From an uncultured Pelagibacteraceae bacterium (GTDB taxonomy: Bacteria > Pseudomonadota > Alphaproteobacteria > Pelagibacterales > Pelagibacteraceae): 41,480 bases of DNA. The translations under genes were made by a program, and so were the position numbers. The stretch is taken from assembly GCA_902532565.1 (NCBI GenBank), contig CACAIR010000007.1, positions 1 to 41,480 on the forward strand, in the 5' to 3' direction. Shown here piece by piece: positions 1-8,686 of this stretch. The first letter of the stretch is position 1; each line of letters starts with the position of its first letter. The notes under the pieces are model-generated. The model was given only the letters and a program-made list of their open reading frames with translations. It did no database searches and was not told the DNA's origin.

Positions 1-116
1 TGATTATTTGATAAAAAACCACCACCAAAACCTCCAAACCCAAAAGCAATTATAATAATAATTATTAGTACTAGCGCACCAATTTTGTTTTTATTTAGAT
101 ATTTTCCAAAGCTCAT
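1..116 (-). CDS. PpiD/SurA-like periplasmic folding factor, N-terminus only
   Basis: The reverse strand opens with an ATG and reads about 38 codons to the window edge. The translation begins MSFGKYLNKNKIGALV, continues with a long isoleucine-rich hydrophobic helix, then a glycine/phenylalanine-rich turn and LSNN. A short basic N-terminus followed by one uncleaved membrane anchor is how PpiD-type peptidyl-prolyl isomerases (SurA N-terminal domain family) start. These proteins are tethered to the inner membrane and help fold exported proteins. The family is also often found divergent from tpiA in alphaproteobacteria. The catalytic and chaperone domains lie outside the window, so the identification rests on the anchor and the neighbourhood only. 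Confidence 0.55.
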   Translation of the reverse strand, partial: MSFGKYLNKNKIGALVLIIIIIIAFGFGGFGGGFLSNN

Positions 117-173
117 TTAAACTTTATTTTGTGTTGATCTGTAAAACCAAATCTATAGATTAAAAATGTAATT

Positions 174-908
174 ATGACAAATAAATATACTTATTTTATA
201 GCCAATTGGAAAATGTTTGGAAATCTAAAAACGTTAAATTCTTTAAATAATGTAATAACTTTTGTAAAAAAATTTAAAAAAAATAAAATTAAATTAATTT
301 ATTGTCCTCCATCCACTTTATTGAGCCCACTTAATAACAAACTAAAATCGACTTCAATTGATTTAGGAGCTCAAAATTGTCATCAGGGTGACAGCTATGG
401 TGCTAACACAGGTCAAATTAATTCTCACATGATAAAAGCTGTTGGAGCAAAATATGTAATACTAGGTCATTCAGAAAATAGAGAGTTAGGTGAAAATGAT
501 AGTTTAATTAATTTAAAAATTAAGAATTCAATTAAATCTGGTCTTAAAATTATTTTTTGTATAGGTGAATCCTTAAATCAAAAAAGAAAAAAACAAACAA
601 AAAAAGTTTTATCTAATCAAATTTCTCAAGGATTAAAAAAAATTAGAAATAAGAAAAATATAATTATTGCATATGAGCCTATTTGGGCTATAGGAAGTGG
701 ATTAATACCAAAGGGAACAGAAATTTTTGAAATAATAAAATTTATTAAAAAAAAAGTCAGAGGTTCTAAAGTTTTATACGGAGGGTCGGTAAATATAAAA
801 AATATTAATACTCTAAAAAAAATCCATAATGTTGATGGTTTTTTAATTGGTGGTGCTTCTCAAAATTCAAAAAAATTCATTGATATAATAAAAAAAACCT
901 TTAATTAG
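174..908 (+). CDS. tpiA: Triosephosphate isomerase
   Basis: This glycolytic and gluconeogenic enzyme interconverts dihydroxyacetone phosphate and glyceraldehyde 3-phosphate in the cytoplasm. The 244-residue length is normal. The active site is complete: N11 and K13 in NWKM, H99 in ILGHSE, and catalytic E168 in AYEPIWAIGSG. The phosphate-gripping loops YGGSV (about 202-206) and IGGAS (about 225-229) are also present. It starts a rightward run with secG five bases downstream and pyrG close behind, and lies 57 bases from the divergent PpiD-like gene, so both must use promoters in that gap. I see no Shine-Dalgarno sequence before the ATG. Identification is secure. Confidence 0.97.
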   Translation: MTNKYTYFIANWKMFGNLKTLNSLNNVITFVKKFKKNKIKLIYCPPSTLLSPLNNKLKSTSIDLGAQNCHQGDSYGANTGQINSHMIKAVGAKYVILGHSENRELGENDSLINLKIKNSIKSGLKIIFCIGESLNQKRKKQTKKVLSNQISQGLKKIRNKKNIIIAYEPIWAIGSGLIPKGTEIFEIIKFIKKKVRGSKVLYGGSVNIKNINTLKKIHNVDGFLIGGASQNSKKFIDIIKKTFN

Positions 909-913
909 TCCGC

Positions 914-1213
914 ATGGAAAATATTTTATTAGTATTAAATATTATTTTTGCTATTGCTCTTGTTATTCTAGTTTTATTACAGAAATCTGAAGGAGGGGCA
1001 TTAGGAATTGGTGTTTCTCAAGAAACTTTGATGTTTTCTAAGTCTGCTGGAAATTTTATGACTAAAGCCACTGCTGTTATAGCAATATTATTTATAATTT
1101 GCAGTTTAGCATTAACAATTGTCTCCAGAGGCGAACTTACTCCCTCAAATTCGGTTTTAGATGTAATAGAAGAAAAAACTGAAGATACTCCTTCGATACC
1201 AGAAAATAATTAA
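914..1213 (+). CDS. secG: Protein-export membrane protein SecG
   Basis: SecG is the small accessory subunit of the SecYEG translocon and helps SecA-driven export across the inner membrane. The 99-residue protein has two hydrophobic helices (about 2-22 and 52-70) joined by the conserved cytoplasmic loop LLQKSEGGALG. The tail is acidic and proline/serine-rich, as in alphaproteobacterial SecG. It follows tpiA by five bases, which is a common alphaproteobacterial arrangement (tpiA-secG-pyrG). The start codon is the only in-frame ATG before the first helix. Confidence 0.94.
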   Translation: MENILLVLNIIFAIALVILVLLQKSEGGALGIGVSQETLMFSKSAGNFMTKATAVIAILFIICSLALTIVSRGELTPSNSVLDVIEEKTEDTPSIPENN

Positions 1214-1220
1214 TTTATAC

Positions 1221-1249
1221 TTTTCAATTCAATATTTATTCGCTATAAG
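1221..1249 (+). promoter_or_regulatory. Candidate promoter for pyrG
   Basis: TTTTCA (1221-1226) and TATAAG (1244-1249) are separated by 17 bases, a plausible housekeeping sigma-factor promoter. Transcription would be expected to begin around 1255-1257, next to the pyrG ATG at 1258, and no Shine-Dalgarno sequence is present. This is inferred from sequence only. Confidence 0.35.
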
Positions 1250-1257
1250 ATACTTCC

Positions 1258-2874
1258 ATGGCGCGATATATATTTGTCACGGGCGGCGTGGTTTCATCGT
1301 TAGGTAAAGGATTATCATCTGCTTCTTTAGCATACTTATTAAAATCTCAGGGCTATAAAGTAAGATTAAGAAAAATGGATCCTTATTTGAATGTAGATCC
1401 AGGCACTATGAGTCCATTTCAGCATGGAGAAGTTTTTGTTACAGATGATGGAGCAGAAACAGATTTAGATTTAGGTCATTATGAAAGATTTACAAATATT
1501 TCCTCAAAAAAATCAGACAATATTACAACTGGTCGAATTTACAGTGATGTTATTAAAAAAGAAAGACAAGGCGGATATCTTGGAAAAACCGTCCAAGTCA
1601 TTCCTCATATTACTGACAGAATTAAAGAATTTATAAAAAAAGATATTTCCAATGAAGATTTTGTTATTTGTGAAATTGGTGGAACAGTAGGTGATATTGA
1701 AAGTTTGCCTTTTGTTGAGGCAATTAGACAATTTTCAAATGAAAATGGTAAGTCAAAAACTTTATTTATTCATTTAACTTTTGTTCCCTTTCTAAAATCC
1801 TCTGATGAAATTAAAACGAAACCAACGCAACATTCAGTTAAAGAATTAAGAAGTATTGGTATACAGCCAGATATAATTATTTGTCGGTCACAACAATCAA
1901 TACCTTTGGATCAAAAAAAGAAGATTTCATTATTTTGCAATGTCCCAATAGATAATGTAATTGAAACTGTTGATGTAAGAACTATATACGAAGCACCTAT
2001 TAGTTTTTTTAATCAGAAACTCGACAAACAAGTTTTAAAATTTTTTAATCTTAAACAAAAAAAAAGACCAAACTTAGTTCCTTGGAGGAAGATAACTAAT
2101 ATAGCATTAAATACAAAAAAGATAATTAACATTGCAATAATTGGAAAATATGTAAATTTAAAAGATGCTTATAAATCTTTAGATGAAGCTTTGATCCATG
2201 GAGGAATTTCAAATAAAGTTAAAGTTAACTTGATAAGAATTGAGTCTGATAAATTAAAAATAAATCAAATAAAGGAAAAATTAAAAAATATTTCAGGTCT
2301 TTTAATTCCAGGAGGATTTGGAAAAAGAGGCACAGAAGGTAAAATATCAGCGATACAATACGCTAGAGAAAAAAAAATACCTTTTCTTGGTATTTGTTTT
2401 GGAATGCAGATGGCAATTATTGAATTTGCTCGTAATAAATTAAAGATTAAAAAAGCTGGCTCAAGTGAATTAGATAAAAATTGTTATCCTGTAATAGGTT
2501 TAATTAATGAGTGGGATAAAGGTGGCAAAATCATTAAAGGAACAGATAAAAATTTGGGTGGTACAATGAGATTAGGCTTATATAGAGCTAAATTAAGAAA
2601 TAATTCTGCCATAAAAAAAATATATAAATCTAATTTAATAGAAGAAAGACATAGACACAGATACGAAGTTAATAACAATTTGAAAAATAAATTTGAAGAA
2701 AAAGGATTAATTTTTTCAGGAATGTCGCCAGATGATAAATTACCAGAGATTATAGAACTTAAAAATCATCCGTGGTTTATAGGCGTTCAATTTCATCCAG
2801 AATTTAAATCTAGACCTTTAATCCCACATCCTTTATTCTCTTCATTTGTTAAGGCGGCAAAAAATCATAAATGA
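1258..2874 (+). CDS. pyrG: CTP synthase (glutamine hydrolysing)
   Basis: The enzyme makes CTP from UTP, ATP and glutamine, the last step of pyrimidine nucleotide synthesis. The 538-residue protein has the N-terminal synthetase domain, with FVTGGVVSSLGKG at about residues 6-18 and KMDPYLNVDPGTMSP following. A C-terminal class I glutamine amidotransferase domain has nucleophile C380 in LGICFGMQ and partners H513 and E515 in QFHPEF. Length and domain order are normal. Its last four bases overlap the kdsA start (ATGA), implying translational coupling. The 44-base gap upstream holds a candidate promoter, so pyrG may head its own transcript. Confidence 0.97.
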   Translation: MARYIFVTGGVVSSLGKGLSSASLAYLLKSQGYKVRLRKMDPYLNVDPGTMSPFQHGEVFVTDDGAETDLDLGHYERFTNISSKKSDNITTGRIYSDVIKKERQGGYLGKTVQVIPHITDRIKEFIKKDISNEDFVICEIGGTVGDIESLPFVEAIRQFSNENGKSKTLFIHLTFVPFLKSSDEIKTKPTQHSVKELRSIGIQPDIIICRSQQSIPLDQKKKISLFCNVPIDNVIETVDVRTIYEAPISFFNQKLDKQVLKFFNLKQKKRPNLVPWRKITNIALNTKKIINIAIIGKYVNLKDAYKSLDEALIHGGISNKVKVNLIRIESDKLKINQIKEKLKNISGLLIPGGFGKRGTEGKISAIQYAREKKIPFLGICFGMQMAIIEFARNKLKIKKAGSSELDKNCYPVIGLINEWDKGGKIIKGTDKNLGGTMRLGLYRAKLRNNSAIKKIYKSNLIEERHRHRYEVNNNLKNKFEEKGLIFSGMSPDDKLPEIIELKNHPWFIGVQFHPEFKSRPLIPHPLFSSFVKAAKNHK

Positions 2875-3695
2875 CAAATAAAAAAGTAAATTGCGGAAAT
2901 ATAGAGATCTCGAATAATAAAAAGATTTGTATTATCGCTGGACCCTGTCAACTTGAGACAGAACAACACGCGATGGATATGGCAGGTAAAATAAATGAAA
3001 TAACTCAAAAATTTGGTCTAGGATTTATTTACAAAACTTCTTTCGATAAAGCTAATCGTACTAGCTTAAAAGGTAAAAGAGGAGCTGGTTTAGACGCATC
3101 ATTACCAGTCTTTGATAAAATTAAAAAAGAACTAAATATTCCAATTTTGACTGATATTCATAATGTAGAACAATGTTCCATTGTTGCAAATCATGTTGAT
3201 GTTTTACAGATACCAGCTTTTTTATGTAGACAAACCGATCTATTAATCGCTGCGGCACAAACAAATAAAATTATTAATGTTAAAAAGGGTCAATTTTTAG
3301 CTCCATGGGACATGGTAAATGTTACTAAGAAAATTTCTGACTCAGGTAATAATAATATTTTAGTTACTGAGAGAGGAGCTAGTTTTGGATACAATACTTT
3401 AGTTTCAGATATGAGATCTTTACCTATAATGGCTAAAAACGGTTATCCAGTAATATTTGATGCAACACATTCTGTTCAACAACCAGGTGGACAAGGAGAT
3501 TCATCTGGCGGACAAAGAGAGTTTGTAAAATATTTAGCTAGAGCTGCAGTCGCTGTAGGAGTTGCTGGTGTATTTATTGAAACGCATCAAGATCCTGATA
3601 ATGCTCCATCTGATGGTCTCAATATGGTTCCACTCAATAAATTAGAAAATTTATTAAATCAGTTAAATGATATTGATAACCTTATAAAAAAATAG
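2871..3695 (+). CDS. kdsA: 3-deoxy-8-phosphooctulonate (KDO-8-P) synthase
   Basis: KdsA condenses phosphoenolpyruvate with arabinose 5-phosphate to make KDO-8-phosphate, the precursor of the inner-core sugar of lipopolysaccharide. The 274-residue protein has IAGPCQLE near residues 22-29, the substrate loop YKTSFDKANRTS, the GQRE-like segment SSGGQREFVKYL and a late FIETHQDPDNAPSDG. The cysteine in AGPC (C26), with downstream His, Glu and Asp, marks the metal-dependent class, unlike E. coli KdsA, which has Asn there. The start overlaps the pyrG stop (ATGA). The stop TAG overlaps the eno GTG start by one base. It indicates an outer membrane containing KDO. Confidence 0.95.
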   Translation: MTNKKVNCGNIEISNNKKICIIAGPCQLETEQHAMDMAGKINEITQKFGLGFIYKTSFDKANRTSLKGKRGAGLDASLPVFDKIKKELNIPILTDIHNVEQCSIVANHVDVLQIPAFLCRQTDLLIAAAQTNKIINVKKGQFLAPWDMVNVTKKISDSGNNNILVTERGASFGYNTLVSDMRSLPIMAKNGYPVIFDATHSVQQPGGQGDSSGGQREFVKYLARAAVAVGVAGVFIETHQDPDNAPSDGLNMVPLNKLENLLNQLNDIDNLIKK

Positions 3696-4951
3696 TGAGT
3701 AGAATCATAAAAGTTAAAGCTCGTCAGGTTTTTGATAGCAGAGGTAATCCGACTGTTGAAGCTGAAGTCTTTACGTCAAGTTCAAGCTCTACTGCTATTT
3801 GTCCTTCTGGTGCTTCTACAGGATCTTATGAGGCTTTCGAAAAAAGAGATAAACAAAATAAAAAGTATCTTGGTAAGAGTGTTTTAAATGCAGTAAATTT
3901 AGTAAATTCTAAAATTTCAAATGAATTAAAAGGTTATAGCGTTCACAGCCAAGAAAGAATAGATGCATTAATGATTAATTTAGACGGTACTAGACAAAAA
4001 TCTAAATTGGGCGCTAATGCTATTTTAGCAGTTTCTATCGCAGTAAAAAAACACTCTGCAAAAATAAAAAATGTTCCCTTGTATAAAACTTTTTTAGTTA
4101 AAAAAAATTTCCAATTACCTTATCCGCTAATGAACATCATTAACGGAGGAGCCCATGCAAATAATGGACTTAGGATTCAAGAATTTATGATTAGACCAGA
4201 TAAAGCAAAAAATTTTTCGGAAGCCATGAGAATTTGTTTTATTGTAATTCAAAATTTAAGAAAATTAATTTCAAATAAAGGATTTTCGACCTCCGTAGGT
4301 GATGAAGGAGGATTTGCTCCAATGCTCACTAACAATTATCAAGCATTGAATTTAATTACAAAAGCTATAAAAAAATCAGGTTTTATTAATGGCAAAGATG
4401 TATCAATTTGTTTGGATATTGCAGCTAACGAATTATATAAAAAGAAAAAATATTCAATTCATTCAAATAAATATATCTCAGTTCAAAAATCAATTTTGGA
4501 ATATAGAAAAATGATTCAGAAATATAAAATTAGATCAATAGAAGACCCTTTCGCTGAGAATGACTGGTCTGCATGGAACAAGTTAATGAAATCAATTAAT
4601 AATGTTCAAATAGTTGGAGATGATTTATATGTAACAAATTTAGAACGATTGAAAAAAGGATTTCTAAATATGTCTTCAAATGCTATTTTGATTAAGTTAA
4701 ATCAAATTGGGACAGTATCAGAAACTATAGAAGTAATTCGTTTCGCACAGATTATTGGATATAAAACTGTTATTTCTCATAGATCAGGAGACAGCGAAGA
4801 TACTTTTATTGCTGATTTGGCTGTAGGCACTAATTCAAATCAAATTAAAACTGGATCTTTAGCAAGATCAGAAAGAGTTGCAAAATATAACCAATTAATA
4901 CGTATCGAAGAAGAACTTGGAAAAAAAGCAAGAATGAATAAAATTCATTAA
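3695..4951 (+). CDS. eno: Enolase
   Basis: Enolase converts 2-phosphoglycerate to phosphoenolpyruvate in glycolysis. The 418-residue protein is slightly shorter than the E. coli enzyme (about 432). It has the N-terminal ARQVFDSRGNPTVE, magnesium ligands D241 (CLDIAANE), E283 (IEDPF) and D309 (GDDLYVTN), the family signature ILIKLNQIGTVSE, and the substrate loop SHRSG near the C-terminus. The usual Glu after SHRSG is Asp here, a conservative change. Translation starts at a GTG that shares its first base with the last base of the kdsA stop codon (TAGTG). The stop overlaps the ftsB start in the same way (TAATG). Confidence 0.97.
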   Translation: MSRIIKVKARQVFDSRGNPTVEAEVFTSSSSSTAICPSGASTGSYEAFEKRDKQNKKYLGKSVLNAVNLVNSKISNELKGYSVHSQERIDALMINLDGTRQKSKLGANAILAVSIAVKKHSAKIKNVPLYKTFLVKKNFQLPYPLMNIINGGAHANNGLRIQEFMIRPDKAKNFSEAMRICFIVIQNLRKLISNKGFSTSVGDEGGFAPMLTNNYQALNLITKAIKKSGFINGKDVSICLDIAANELYKKKKYSIHSNKYISVQKSILEYRKMIQKYKIRSIEDPFAENDWSAWNKLMKSINNVQIVGDDLYVTNLERLKKGFLNMSSNAILIKLNQIGTVSETIEVIRFAQIIGYKTVISHRSGDSEDTFIADLAVGTNSNQIKTGSLARSERVAKYNQLIRIEEELGKKARMNKIH

Positions 4952-5244
4952 TGCTTAAAAAAATAAAAAACAACTATTTTATATTAATTTCTACTTTTTT
5001 AGTTTTGTATTTTTTTTTTAACTTAATGTCTGGAAATAGAGGTATGATCTCATATTTAAAAAAAAATGAAATTCTTATCAATCTTAAGATCAAAGAAGTA
5101 AATTTGATAAAAAAAATTGAGGAATTAGAGCATAAAAATTCTTTACTGAGTGACAATCTTGACCTTGATTATGTAGAAACATTAATTAGAGAGAGATTTT
5201 TATTTGGGAAAGAAGATGAAAAAATTTACATAATTAAAAAATGA
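4951..5244 (+). CDS. ftsB: FtsB/DivIC-type cell-division protein
   Basis: This is a small bitopic division protein that, with FtsL and FtsQ, links the divisome to septal peptidoglycan synthesis. The 97-residue protein has a short basic N-terminus, one membrane helix (about 8-27), a Lys/Glu/Leu-rich coiled coil (about 38-68) and the family's closing motif [17 protein letters not shown]. Length and architecture match the septum-formation-initiator family. The position directly after eno is standard in alphaproteobacteria. It overlaps eno by one base and lipA by four, so it is translated as part of one operon. In many relatives pyruvate dehydrogenase genes follow; here lipA comes at once. Confidence 0.86.
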   Translation: MLKKIKNNYFILISTFLVLYFFFNLMSGNRGMISYLKKNEILINLKIKEVNLIKKIEELEHKNSLLSDNLDLDYVETLIRERFLFGKEDEKIYIIKK

Positions 5245-6164
5245 CTAAGATTAGACATCCAGAAAAACAAAATAAACCAGTTAATCCTATTAAAAAAAAA
5301 CCTGAATGGATAAGATCAAAACTATCAAATAGTAAAGAGTTTTTTTTAACAAAAACAATTGTAAATACGAATAATCTAGTTACGGTGTGCCAGGAAGCTA
5401 ATTGTCCAAATATAACAGAATGTTGGAGCAAAAGACACGCAACTTTTATGATAATGGGAGACACATGCACCCGAGCATGTGCTTTTTGTGATGTTAAAAC
5501 TGGAAAGCCTGAAAAATTAGATTTACTTGAGCCCTTAAAGATCGCTCAAGCTGTTAAAAAATTAAATTTAAAACATGTTGTAATTACATCAGTAGATCGA
5601 GATGATTTGGATGATGGTGGCTCAAACCATTTCTTTGAGGTAATTAACCAAATAAGAAAAACTAATTCAAATACAACTATTGAAGTTTTAACACCAGACT
5701 TTTTAAGAAAAGGTGATGCTTATAAAAAAGTGTTAGAAGCTGATCCGGATGTTTTTAATCATAACATTGAGACTGTACCAAGTCTATATTTAAAAGTGAG
5801 GCCTGGCTCTAGATATTTTGCATCATTAGAACTTTTAAAAAATGCAAAAAAAATTAATAAAAAAGTATTTACTAAATCTGGCATAATGGTTGGTTTAGGT
5901 GAAAAAAGAGATGAAATTTTACAGGTAATGGATGATCTTAAAGCTGCTGATGTAGATTTTTTAACTATTGGTCAATACTTACAACCTTCGGTAAGACATT
6001 TTCCTTTAGAAAGATATTATAAACCAGAAGAATTTAATGAATTAGGCACTATTGCAAAAGCTAAAGGGTTTTTACTAGTTTCATCTTCACCATTAACAAG
6101 ATCCTCATATCATGCCGATGAAGATTTTGCTAAACTTCAACACAATAGATTAAATAATCATTAA
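5241..6164 (+). CDS. lipA: Lipoyl synthase
   Basis: This radical-SAM enzyme inserts two sulfurs into octanoyl-protein to make the lipoyl cofactor of 2-oxoacid dehydrogenases and the glycine cleavage system. The 307-residue protein carries both Fe-S clusters. The auxiliary cluster ligands are C50, C55 and C61 ([13 protein letters not shown]). The radical-SAM cluster ligands are C76, C80 and C83 (CTRACAFC). The C-terminal RSSYHAD supplies the serine ligand known in the family. The start overlaps the ftsB stop (ATGA) and the stop overlaps the next gene (TAATG). Its usual pdhA-pdhB-pdhC-lpd neighbours are not in this window, so its substrates are encoded elsewhere. Confidence 0.97.
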   Translation: MTKIRHPEKQNKPVNPIKKKPEWIRSKLSNSKEFFLTKTIVNTNNLVTVCQEANCPNITECWSKRHATFMIMGDTCTRACAFCDVKTGKPEKLDLLEPLKIAQAVKKLNLKHVVITSVDRDDLDDGGSNHFFEVINQIRKTNSNTTIEVLTPDFLRKGDAYKKVLEADPDVFNHNIETVPSLYLKVRPGSRYFASLELLKNAKKINKKVFTKSGIMVGLGEKRDEILQVMDDLKAADVDFLTIGQYLQPSVRHFPLERYYKPEEFNELGTIAKAKGFLLVSSSPLTRSSYHADEDFAKLQHNRLNNH

Positions 6165-6622
6165 TGCCAAAAGCTTCAGTTAAGAGATTAATTGAATGTA
6201 AAAAAAATGATTTAATTAATTTAGTTCTAGATATTGAAAAATATCCAGAATTTGTTCCATTTTGCTATGATGCAAGGATTTATGAAAGTGAAAATAAAGG
6301 TGATTTAAAAAAAATTATTGCTGATTTAACTATAGGTAAGGGGCCATTTAAAGATACTTATAAAAGTGATGTAGAATTTAATAAAAAAAAAGACACTATA
6401 TCTGTTAAAAATATTGATGGACCCTTAAATCATCTATCAAACAATTGGACTTTTAGTGATAATAAAGATGGTCTTACTGAAGTAACTTTTGATATTGATT
6501 TTGAGATAAAAAATAAATTTTTAAATTCATTAATGATTGTCTCTTTTCAATTTGGATTAGAGAAAATTGCTGATGCTTTTCAAAAGAGAGCTGAAGAGTT
6601 ATTTAATAATACTAAAAATTAG
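6164..6622 (+). CDS. Coq10/RatA-type START-domain protein
   Basis: This 152-residue protein belongs to the polyketide-cyclase/START fold group that includes mitochondrial Coq10 (a ubiquinone chaperone) and bacterial RatA. Recognisable are the N-terminal LVLDIEKYPEFVPFCYDARI, a central beta-rich stretch, and the closing helix FQFGLEKIADAFQKRAEE typical of the family. In alphaproteobacteria this gene regularly follows lipA. A role in binding ubiquinone for respiration is the likeliest function and is inferred from family and context. It overlaps lipA by one base. Its 3' end overlaps the convergent cinA gene by 24 bases, leaving no space for a terminator between them. Confidence 0.85.
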   Translation: MPKASVKRLIECKKNDLINLVLDIEKYPEFVPFCYDARIYESENKGDLKKIIADLTIGKGPFKDTYKSDVEFNKKKDTISVKNIDGPLNHLSNNWTFSDNKDGLTEVTFDIDFEIKNKFLNSLMIVSFQFGLEKIADAFQKRAEELFNNTKN

Positions 6623-7060
6623 ATCTAAAGCCTTTTTAACAGTTGCCTTTTGTATTGATGATCTTTTTTTATTTTTAAATAAATACCTATTTATTTGTAT
6701 TTTATTACCTTTTTTAACCCCAATATAAACTAAACCAATAGGTTTTTGTTTTGTACCCCCTTTTGGACCTGCGATACCGGTGATTGAAATATTAATATTT
6801 GATTTTGAAATTTTAGATAAATTGTTTACCATTGCTAAGCAACATTCATGACTTACAGCACCATATTTTCTAATTATATTTCTATTTACTTTTAAAACTC
6901 TAATTTTTACATGGTTAGAGTAGGTGATCAAACCTAAATCAAATATTTTTGAAGCACCACTTATAGAACTAATAGTGGCAGATAGTAATCCACCAGTACA
7001 GGATTCAGCACATGAAATCTTTTGTTTTTTTTGTGTCAGTAATTTAATTAAATATTTCAT
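6599..7060 (-). CDS. CinA C-terminal-domain protein (nicotinamide-nucleotide amidase)
   Basis: The family (PncC/CinA-C) deamidates nicotinamide mononucleotide to nicotinate mononucleotide in NAD salvage. The protein has the signature ISCAESCTGGLL close to the N-terminus, VSHECCLAM in the middle, and ITGIAGPKGGTKQKPIGLVYIG. It consists only of this catalytic domain and lacks the N-terminal MoCF-like domain of full CinA. I chose the ATG at 7060 (153 residues) because it overlaps the upstream pgpA stop by one base and places the signature at the usual distance. A longer reading frame from 7126 would add an atypical hydrophobic extension inside pgpA. The 3' end overlaps the convergent coq10-type gene. 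Confidence 0.9.
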   Translation of the reverse strand: MKYLIKLLTQKKQKISCAESCTGGLLSATISSISGASKIFDLGLITYSNHVKIRVLKVNRNIIRKYGAVSHECCLAMVNNLSKISKSNINISITGIAGPKGGTKQKPIGLVYIGVKKGNKIQINRYLFKNKKRSSIQKATVKKALDLIFSIIK

Positions 7061-7563
7061 TATATAAAAAAGCTTTTTAAAATCATAAAACAAATTAAAG
7101 ATAAAACAACATATAAACCCGCACAAACATCATCAAGTATTACACCAAAACTATTTTTAAAATTTTTATCAATAAAATTTATAGGAAATGGTTTTAAGAT
7201 GTCAAAAAATCGGAATAATATGAAGCAAGCACTATAAAAAATTATAGCTTCATTAGATGATTTCTCTGTTCCATGTGAAATTTCATAAAGAAAGATCGGT
7301 ATAGATTGACCAATAAATTCATCAATAATTATTTCTTTTGGATCTTTATTATCTTTATCTTTTATATGTGTTTCAATCGCAAAAAAAGAAAAAATAAAAA
7401 TAACTATGAGACCTACGAATATAATATTTGAAGATAAATTCAAAATATGAAAAAAAAAATAAAATAAAAATAAAGTTGCTAGGGATCCTAAAGTACCCGG
7501 AATTTTTGAAATTTTTCCTAAACCAAACATTGTGACAAATAATATATTTAGATTTTTAATCAT
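7060..7563 (-). CDS. pgpA: Phosphatidylglycerophosphatase A
   Basis: PgpA removes the terminal phosphate from phosphatidylglycerol phosphate to make phosphatidylglycerol at the inner membrane. The 167-residue protein has GLGKISKIPGTLGSLA near the N-terminus, then hydrophobic helices, the acidic IIIDEFIGQSIP, FRFFDILKPFPI, and GVILDDVCAGLYVV near the C-terminus. All are conserved blocks of the family. It starts inside the last eight bases of ispDF and its stop overlaps the cinA start, so the three genes form one leftward operon. The same three genes are grouped in other alphaproteobacteria. Confidence 0.94.
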   Translation of the reverse strand: MIKNLNILFVTMFGLGKISKIPGTLGSLATLFLFYFFFHILNLSSNIIFVGLIVIFIFSFFAIETHIKDKDNKDPKEIIIDEFIGQSIPIFLYEISHGTEKSSNEAIIFYSACFILFRFFDILKPFPINFIDKNFKNSFGVILDDVCAGLYVVLSLICFMILKSFFI

Positions 7564-8659
7564 ATTTTGTAATTGAAATTATTGTTTCACAAGCAATGGC
7601 TTTCTCTTGACCTATTAGACCTAATTTTTCTGTAGTTTTACCTTTTAAGTTAATCTTTTCTTTTTCTAAACCCATTAGTTTTGAGATTGAGTTAATTATT
7701 TTATTTCTAAATTTTGACACTTTAGGTTGTTCACAAATTAAATTTATATCAAGATTATTAATAGTATAATTTAATTTATCTAAATTATTTATAATAGGTT
7801 TTAACATCTTAGGAGATCTTATATTTTTGTATTTTTTTGTATTAGGAAAATAAGTACCTATATCTTTTTTTCTTGTTGCCCCTAATATTGAATCAATTAT
7901 TGCGTGTAATATCACATCTCCATCTGAATGTCCTTTTAGTCCTGAATGAAACGGTATTTTTATTCCTCCTAAATATAATTGCTTGTGTCTTATTAATTTA
8001 TGTAAATCAAAACCAATACCAAAGTAAGTAATTGATTTTTGAATATCACTTAAATATGTAATTTTATCATTATGGTTTTCTCCTGGTATAAATTTTATTT
8101 TATGGTTTTGATTTATAAAAAGTGACGCTTCATCAGTTATTTTATTTTTTTGGTTAGTTGCATAATAATATAATTTATTAAATCTAAAAGCTTGAGGAGT
8201 TTGAGTTAAAATTACTTTTTTTTTATCTAAATTAAATATTTGTTTTTTAAAATTATATTTAATTGAGTCCTTTGGCTTAATGAAAGGGACTACTGCTTTA
8301 TTATTTTTTAAATTTTTTAATATATTTTTAAGCAGGTTAATTGAAAAATTTGGTCTTGCAGCATCATGAATGAATACATTGGTAGGCTTATATTTTTTTA
8401 TCTTTTTAAGAGCAATTATGGTTGAGTCTGATCTTTCTTTTCCACCTTTTATAATAAGAATATTATTAGGATATTTTTTTTTGATTTTTTTTGGATTATC
8501 TAAAACCAAAATAATTTTTTTGAAAAGCTTTGAATTTTCAGCTTTTTTTAAGGAATGTTCAAATAATTGTTTACTTTTGTAATTAATGTATTGTTTTGGG
8601 ACCTTAGTTTTAAATCTTTTCCCTGATCCAGCAGCAAGAATTATAAAGTAGTTGTTCAT
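7556..8659 (-). CDS. ispDF: Bifunctional IspD/IspF isoprenoid enzyme
   Basis: One 367-residue chain carries two steps of the MEP isoprenoid pathway. Residues 1 to about 210 are 4-diphosphocytidyl-2-C-methyl-D-erythritol synthase (IspD), with ILAAGSGKRFKTKVPKQY, IHDAARP and the TQTPQAF segment. Residues about 213-367 are 2-C-methyl-D-erythritol 2,4-cyclodiphosphate synthase (IspF), with zinc ligands D218, H220 and H252 (GFDLHKL, ILHAIID), the HSDGD motif, and KTTEKLGLIG near the end. The fusion is standard in alphaproteobacteria. It heads the leftward ispDF-pgpA-cinA operon and is divergent from ntrY across only 27 bases. Confidence 0.97.
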   Translation of the reverse strand: MNNYFIILAAGSGKRFKTKVPKQYINYKSKQLFEHSLKKAENSKLFKKIILVLDNPKKIKKKYPNNILIIKGGKERSDSTIIALKKIKKYKPTNVFIHDAARPNFSINLLKNILKNLKNNKAVVPFIKPKDSIKYNFKKQIFNLDKKKVILTQTPQAFRFNKLYYYATNQKNKITDEASLFINQNHKIKFIPGENHNDKITYLSDIQKSITYFGIGFDLHKLIRHKQLYLGGIKIPFHSGLKGHSDGDVILHAIIDSILGATRKKDIGTYFPNTKKYKNIRSPKMLKPIINNLDKLNYTINNLDINLICEQPKVSKFRNKIINSISKLMGLEKEKINLKGKTTEKLGLIGQEKAIACETIISITKYD

Positions 8660-8669
8660 TTATAGTTAC

Positions 8670-8678
8670 TATATTATC
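8670..8678 (+). promoter_or_regulatory. Candidate -10 element for ntrY
   Basis: The 27-base gap between ispDF and ntrY contains TATATTATC, a good match to a bacterial -10 element, ending about eight bases before the ntrY ATG. No convincing -35 box or Shine-Dalgarno sequence is visible, and the ntrY message may be leaderless. A nearly identical ATATTATC sits six bases before the aapQ start codon. Confidence 0.3.
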
Positions 8679-8686
8679 TCTAAATT

